Source of the DNA: Melioribacteraceae bacterium
GTDB lineage: Bacteria > Bacteroidota > Ignavibacteria > Ignavibacteriales > Melioribacteraceae
DNA length: 64,000 bases
Reading direction: 5' to 3'
NCBI GenBank assembly: GCA_030584085.1
Contig: CP129490.1
Location: 2,203,511-2,267,510 of the forward strand
A program made the position numbers and the translations under genes. The notes beneath the pieces are model-generated. The model worked only from the letters and a program-made list of their open reading frames with translations. It had not been told where the DNA came from and did no database searches. Position 1 is the first letter of the stretch, and each line of letters starts with the position of its first letter. Below are positions 62,801 to 64,000 of the stretch, piece by piece.

Positions 62801-62863
62801 AATGGCGATTGACATCACAGAGGCTAAAACAGGTCGACGTATGCTGACTGAAGAAAGACTCAT
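59804..62863 (-). CDS. RND efflux transporter permease, HAE1-type
   Basis: A 1019-residue RND pump of standard size. GVVIAGSVIISSFVALTFTP follows the TM4-like block LTLLGLVLAIGIVVDDAIVVLEN; the periplasmic segments begin EYPSVDPPIITVSTSYTGANA; and the second half ends GLVTKNGILIVEFANQ and SRMPMGIAVIGG. The N-terminal TM1 (IRRPVLASVMSIAIVLFG) and overall layout fit multidrug (HAE1) transporters. It starts 6 nt after its adaptor gene; no TolC gene is beside it, so the TolC of the 25-32 kb operon or another copy may be shared. Confidence 0.94.
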   Translation of the reverse strand: MSLSSVSIRRPVLASVMSIAIVLFGIIGYSYLGIREYPSVDPPIITVSTSYTGANADVIESQITEPLEESINGIAGIRTLTSVSRDGRSTIRVEFLIDVDLEDAANDVRDRVSRAQRNLPPDADPPIVTKADADAIPIVFLNIKSDQRDLLELSDIAQRTFKERVQTIDGVSEVWIWGEKRYSMRLWMDPLKLASFQITAVDVRNALSRENIELPSGRIEGQSTELTIRTLGRLSTVEEFNNLIIKESNGKLVRFSDIGRAELYPENDRSILKRDGVPMVGIVLVPQPGANQIKIVDEFYERVEQIKKDLPEDIGIGVGFDVTDYIRASISEVQQTVFLAFALVILIIFLFLRDWRTTLIPIIVIPISLIGSFFIMYLADYSINVLTLLGLVLAIGIVVDDAIVVLENIYKKIETGMEPVHAATLGIKEIFFAVVSTTLALASVFLPIMFLEGLTGRLFREFGVVIAGSVIISSFVALTFTPMLSSKLLKKRESHNKFYNATEPFFRSLENNYRLLLNSFMAKRWLAFLIVFISAILIFLFGSTLQSELAPMEDRGAMRVSMTAPEGTTYEFMEGYMNEFVDSVMKNIPERDVVISITSPGFGASSSVNSGFIRLRLVDADKRERTQGEVASAIAKIAEELNDARTFVIQDQSIGTARGGLPVQYVLQAPNLDRLKEVIPVFLDQARQNPTFTAVDVNLKFNKPELVVSINRSKAREMGVTVADIAQTLQLAFSEQRYGFFIRDGKQYYVIGQVEREDQNQPIDLRKLYLRNNTNQLIQLDQVVELEEGSAPPQLFRFNRYVSATISASLADGRTIGDGINAMDEIAANVLDETFSTSLEGPSKDFMESASSLMFVFILALVFIYLVLSAQFESFRDPFIIMFTVPLAIAGALLSLWYFDQTINIFSQIGQIMLIGLVTKNGILIVEFANQKRAEGLGIVEAVKEAAVLRFRPILMTSLSTILGTLPIALALGSGAESRMPMGIAVIGGLIFATVLTLFVIPAVYSLFSSRGERQVNLD

Positions 62864-62869
62864 AATCTC

Positions 62870-63925
62870 TTATCTGAAATTTTTTATTGATACGTCGGCA
62901 CCGGGACGCATTTGAATGATTGCAGAAGTGATCACAGTGTCCCCTTCATTTAGTCCATCAATTATTTGGACGTCAGTGTTTGTTCGAAGGCCAATTTTAA
63001 CATTTGTTGGGACAGCTTTTCCTCTTTTATATAAGTAAACCAATTCACCGGAAATATCAGGGACAATTGATTGTGTTGGAACAAGAACTCCTTCTTTATC
63101 TTTATCGACTTGTATCTCAACTTCTGCATAAGAGCCGGGGATTAATGTTCCATTTTCGTTATCAGCTTTAGCTCTGATTTTAATTGTTCTGGTTGATACA
63201 TCAACTTTGGGGTCAATAGCATAAACTTGTGCATTAAATTTCTTACTTGAGTTTGGTACGATCAAGTTAATTTTTGTACCGACTCTAACTTTATCAGCAT
63301 GTTTTATCGGTAAAGCGAAATCAACTTTTATTGGATTTGTTTTTGTTAAAATCGCAATGTTAACAGCCGAGGTGATGTAGCTGCCTTCGCTAATTGAACG
63401 CAACCCGACAACACCATCAAACGGAGCTTTGATTTCTGTTTTATCAATTTGCGCTTTCAGTAATTCGATTTCTGCTTTGCGTGAATTCAAATCATTCAGT
63501 AAAATATCATATTCTTCTTGGCTTATTAAATTCTGTTCGATCAACTGTTTGGATCTGTATTCCTTTTCTTCAGCTAATTTCAATTGTGATTTTGCACGGA
63601 CTAATTGTGCTTGAAGATCAGCGTCATTTATCTTCACAAGTAAATCATCTTTCTTAACTCTTGTACCTTCACTAAAATTTATTTGAATAACTTTGCCGGG
63701 GACTTCCGCACGAAGTTCAATTTCCTCATCACCCATTAGTGTAGCGTTTAAGATTAGATTTTCGGAAAGTTCACTTTTTGATATGATTAACGCTTCCGCA
63801 TTTATCGCTTGAGACTGACTACTTGTCGATGCTTGAGCATCTTCGCTTTGCCATGATATTTTTGGCAGTGCTAAAAGCAATAAAAAAACAACAATCAAAC
63901 CCCAATACAAATATTTCTTTTTCAT
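62870..63925 (-). CDS. RND efflux periplasmic adaptor protein
   Basis: A 351-residue membrane fusion protein with an N-terminal signal anchor (about residues 5-23, no clear lipobox). GKVIQINFSEGTRVKKDDLLVKI and IKAPFDGVVGLRSISEGSYI are the lipoyl half-motifs around a helical hairpin (about 100-150). It couples the RND permease just downstream (6 nt) to an outer-membrane channel. It is the first gene of this pair and has a promoter 22 nt upstream. Confidence 0.93.
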   Translation of the reverse strand: MKKKYLYWGLIVVFLLLLALPKISWQSEDAQASTSSQSQAINAEALIISKSELSENLILNATLMGDEEIELRAEVPGKVIQINFSEGTRVKKDDLLVKINDADLQAQLVRAKSQLKLAEEKEYRSKQLIEQNLISQEEYDILLNDLNSRKAEIELLKAQIDKTEIKAPFDGVVGLRSISEGSYITSAVNIAILTKTNPIKVDFALPIKHADKVRVGTKINLIVPNSSKKFNAQVYAIDPKVDVSTRTIKIRAKADNENGTLIPGSYAEVEIQVDKDKEGVLVPTQSIVPDISGELVYLYKRGKAVPTNVKIGLRTNTDVQIIDGLNEGDTVITSAIIQMRPGADVSIKNFR

Positions 63926-63947
63926 ATTAACTTTTTTTTGAATTCAA

Positions 63948-63977
63948 CAAATATACAAATAAAGAACTTATATTAAA
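63948..63977 (-). promoter_or_regulatory. Bacteroidota-type promoter of the second RND operon
   Basis: On the minus strand TTTA (63974-63977), an 18-nt spacer and TATATTTG (63948-63955). The -7 element is exact, the -33 is one base off. It sits 23 nt before the adaptor start. Confidence 0.5.
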
Positions 63978-64000
63978 GACATATAGTTCCATTAAGAAAA

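Noticed and set aside
1-64000. Search for defence, toxin-antitoxin, phage or integrase genes
   Set aside because: No such motif set was found on either strand. The YwqK-type repeats at about 16.6-17.0 kb are sometimes labelled antitoxin-like but no toxin partner is present and the protein is secreted.

Overview
The window reads as a chromosomal segment from an Ignavibacteriota-like relative of Bacteroidota/Chlorobi. This rests on: low GC; a C-terminal type IX secretion (T9SS) sorting domain of the YPNPFNPTT type on a surface protein; several Bacteroidota-style promoters (TTTG-N18/20-TAnnTTTG); propeller and lipoprotein families typical of that group; and a Bacteroidota-like gene repertoire. 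Placement is by gene content only. It looks like core chromosome: I see no prophage, transposase, CRISPR array, integrase or recognisable defence island.

Layout. 1-5383 (minus): a partner-switching regulatory module (RsbW-like kinase, STAS antagonist, RsbU/SpoIIE phosphatase), then a large two-component propeller sensor that runs off the left edge. 5.6-12.6 kb: a small secreted protein and a SET-domain methyltransferase; a minus-strand group (M14 carboxypeptidase, LysE exporter, lipoprotein, MtgA); then ferritin, rpmB and an M28 peptidase. 12.6-20.4 kb: a DUF6600 protein, an M49-like lipoprotein peptidase, a secreted protein joining YwqK-type repeats to two TonB C-terminal domains, a multiheme cytochrome paired with a heme-bearing outer-membrane barrel, a PGPGW protein, and tRNA-Val and tRNA-Gly. 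20.4-22.9 kb: an M50-type membrane peptidase, a UMF1-family transporter and NusB.

22.9-33.3 kb (minus): a long probable operon TetR - TolC - RND adaptor - RND permease - orphan FecE-like ATPase - DUF218 protein - leucine dehydrogenase, with a promoter/operator at one end and a terminator at the other; then a separate tonB gene. 33.3-44.2 kb (minus): asnS followed by nuoJKLMN, with a putative Na+/H+ antiporter and an unknown gene lying between nuoM and nuoN, then nnr and a VanZ-like gene. The nuoA-I part of complex I is not in the window. 44.2-48.6 kb: folB, folK, a deoxynucleoside kinase, a small membrane protein, a GT9 glycosyltransferase and a Ppx/GppA-HD phosphatase.

48.6-56.9 kb is the most accessory-looking part: a T9SS-secreted putative metalloprotease and a surface lipoprotein, bracketed by short repeats, with a heptanucleotide tandem repeat inside the lipoprotein gene; then pgeF, an AlaX-like editing protein and a UDP-glucuronate decarboxylase, again with short intergenic repeats. 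57.0-64.0 kb: PEP carboxylase and a second RND efflux pair.

No clearly new biological system stands out. The best leads are the unusual CX3CH cytochrome/heme-barrel pair, the possible repeat-mediated switching of the 53.8 kb lipoprotein, the split complex I operon with an embedded antiporter, the YwqK-TonB fusion, and two recurring promoter classes.
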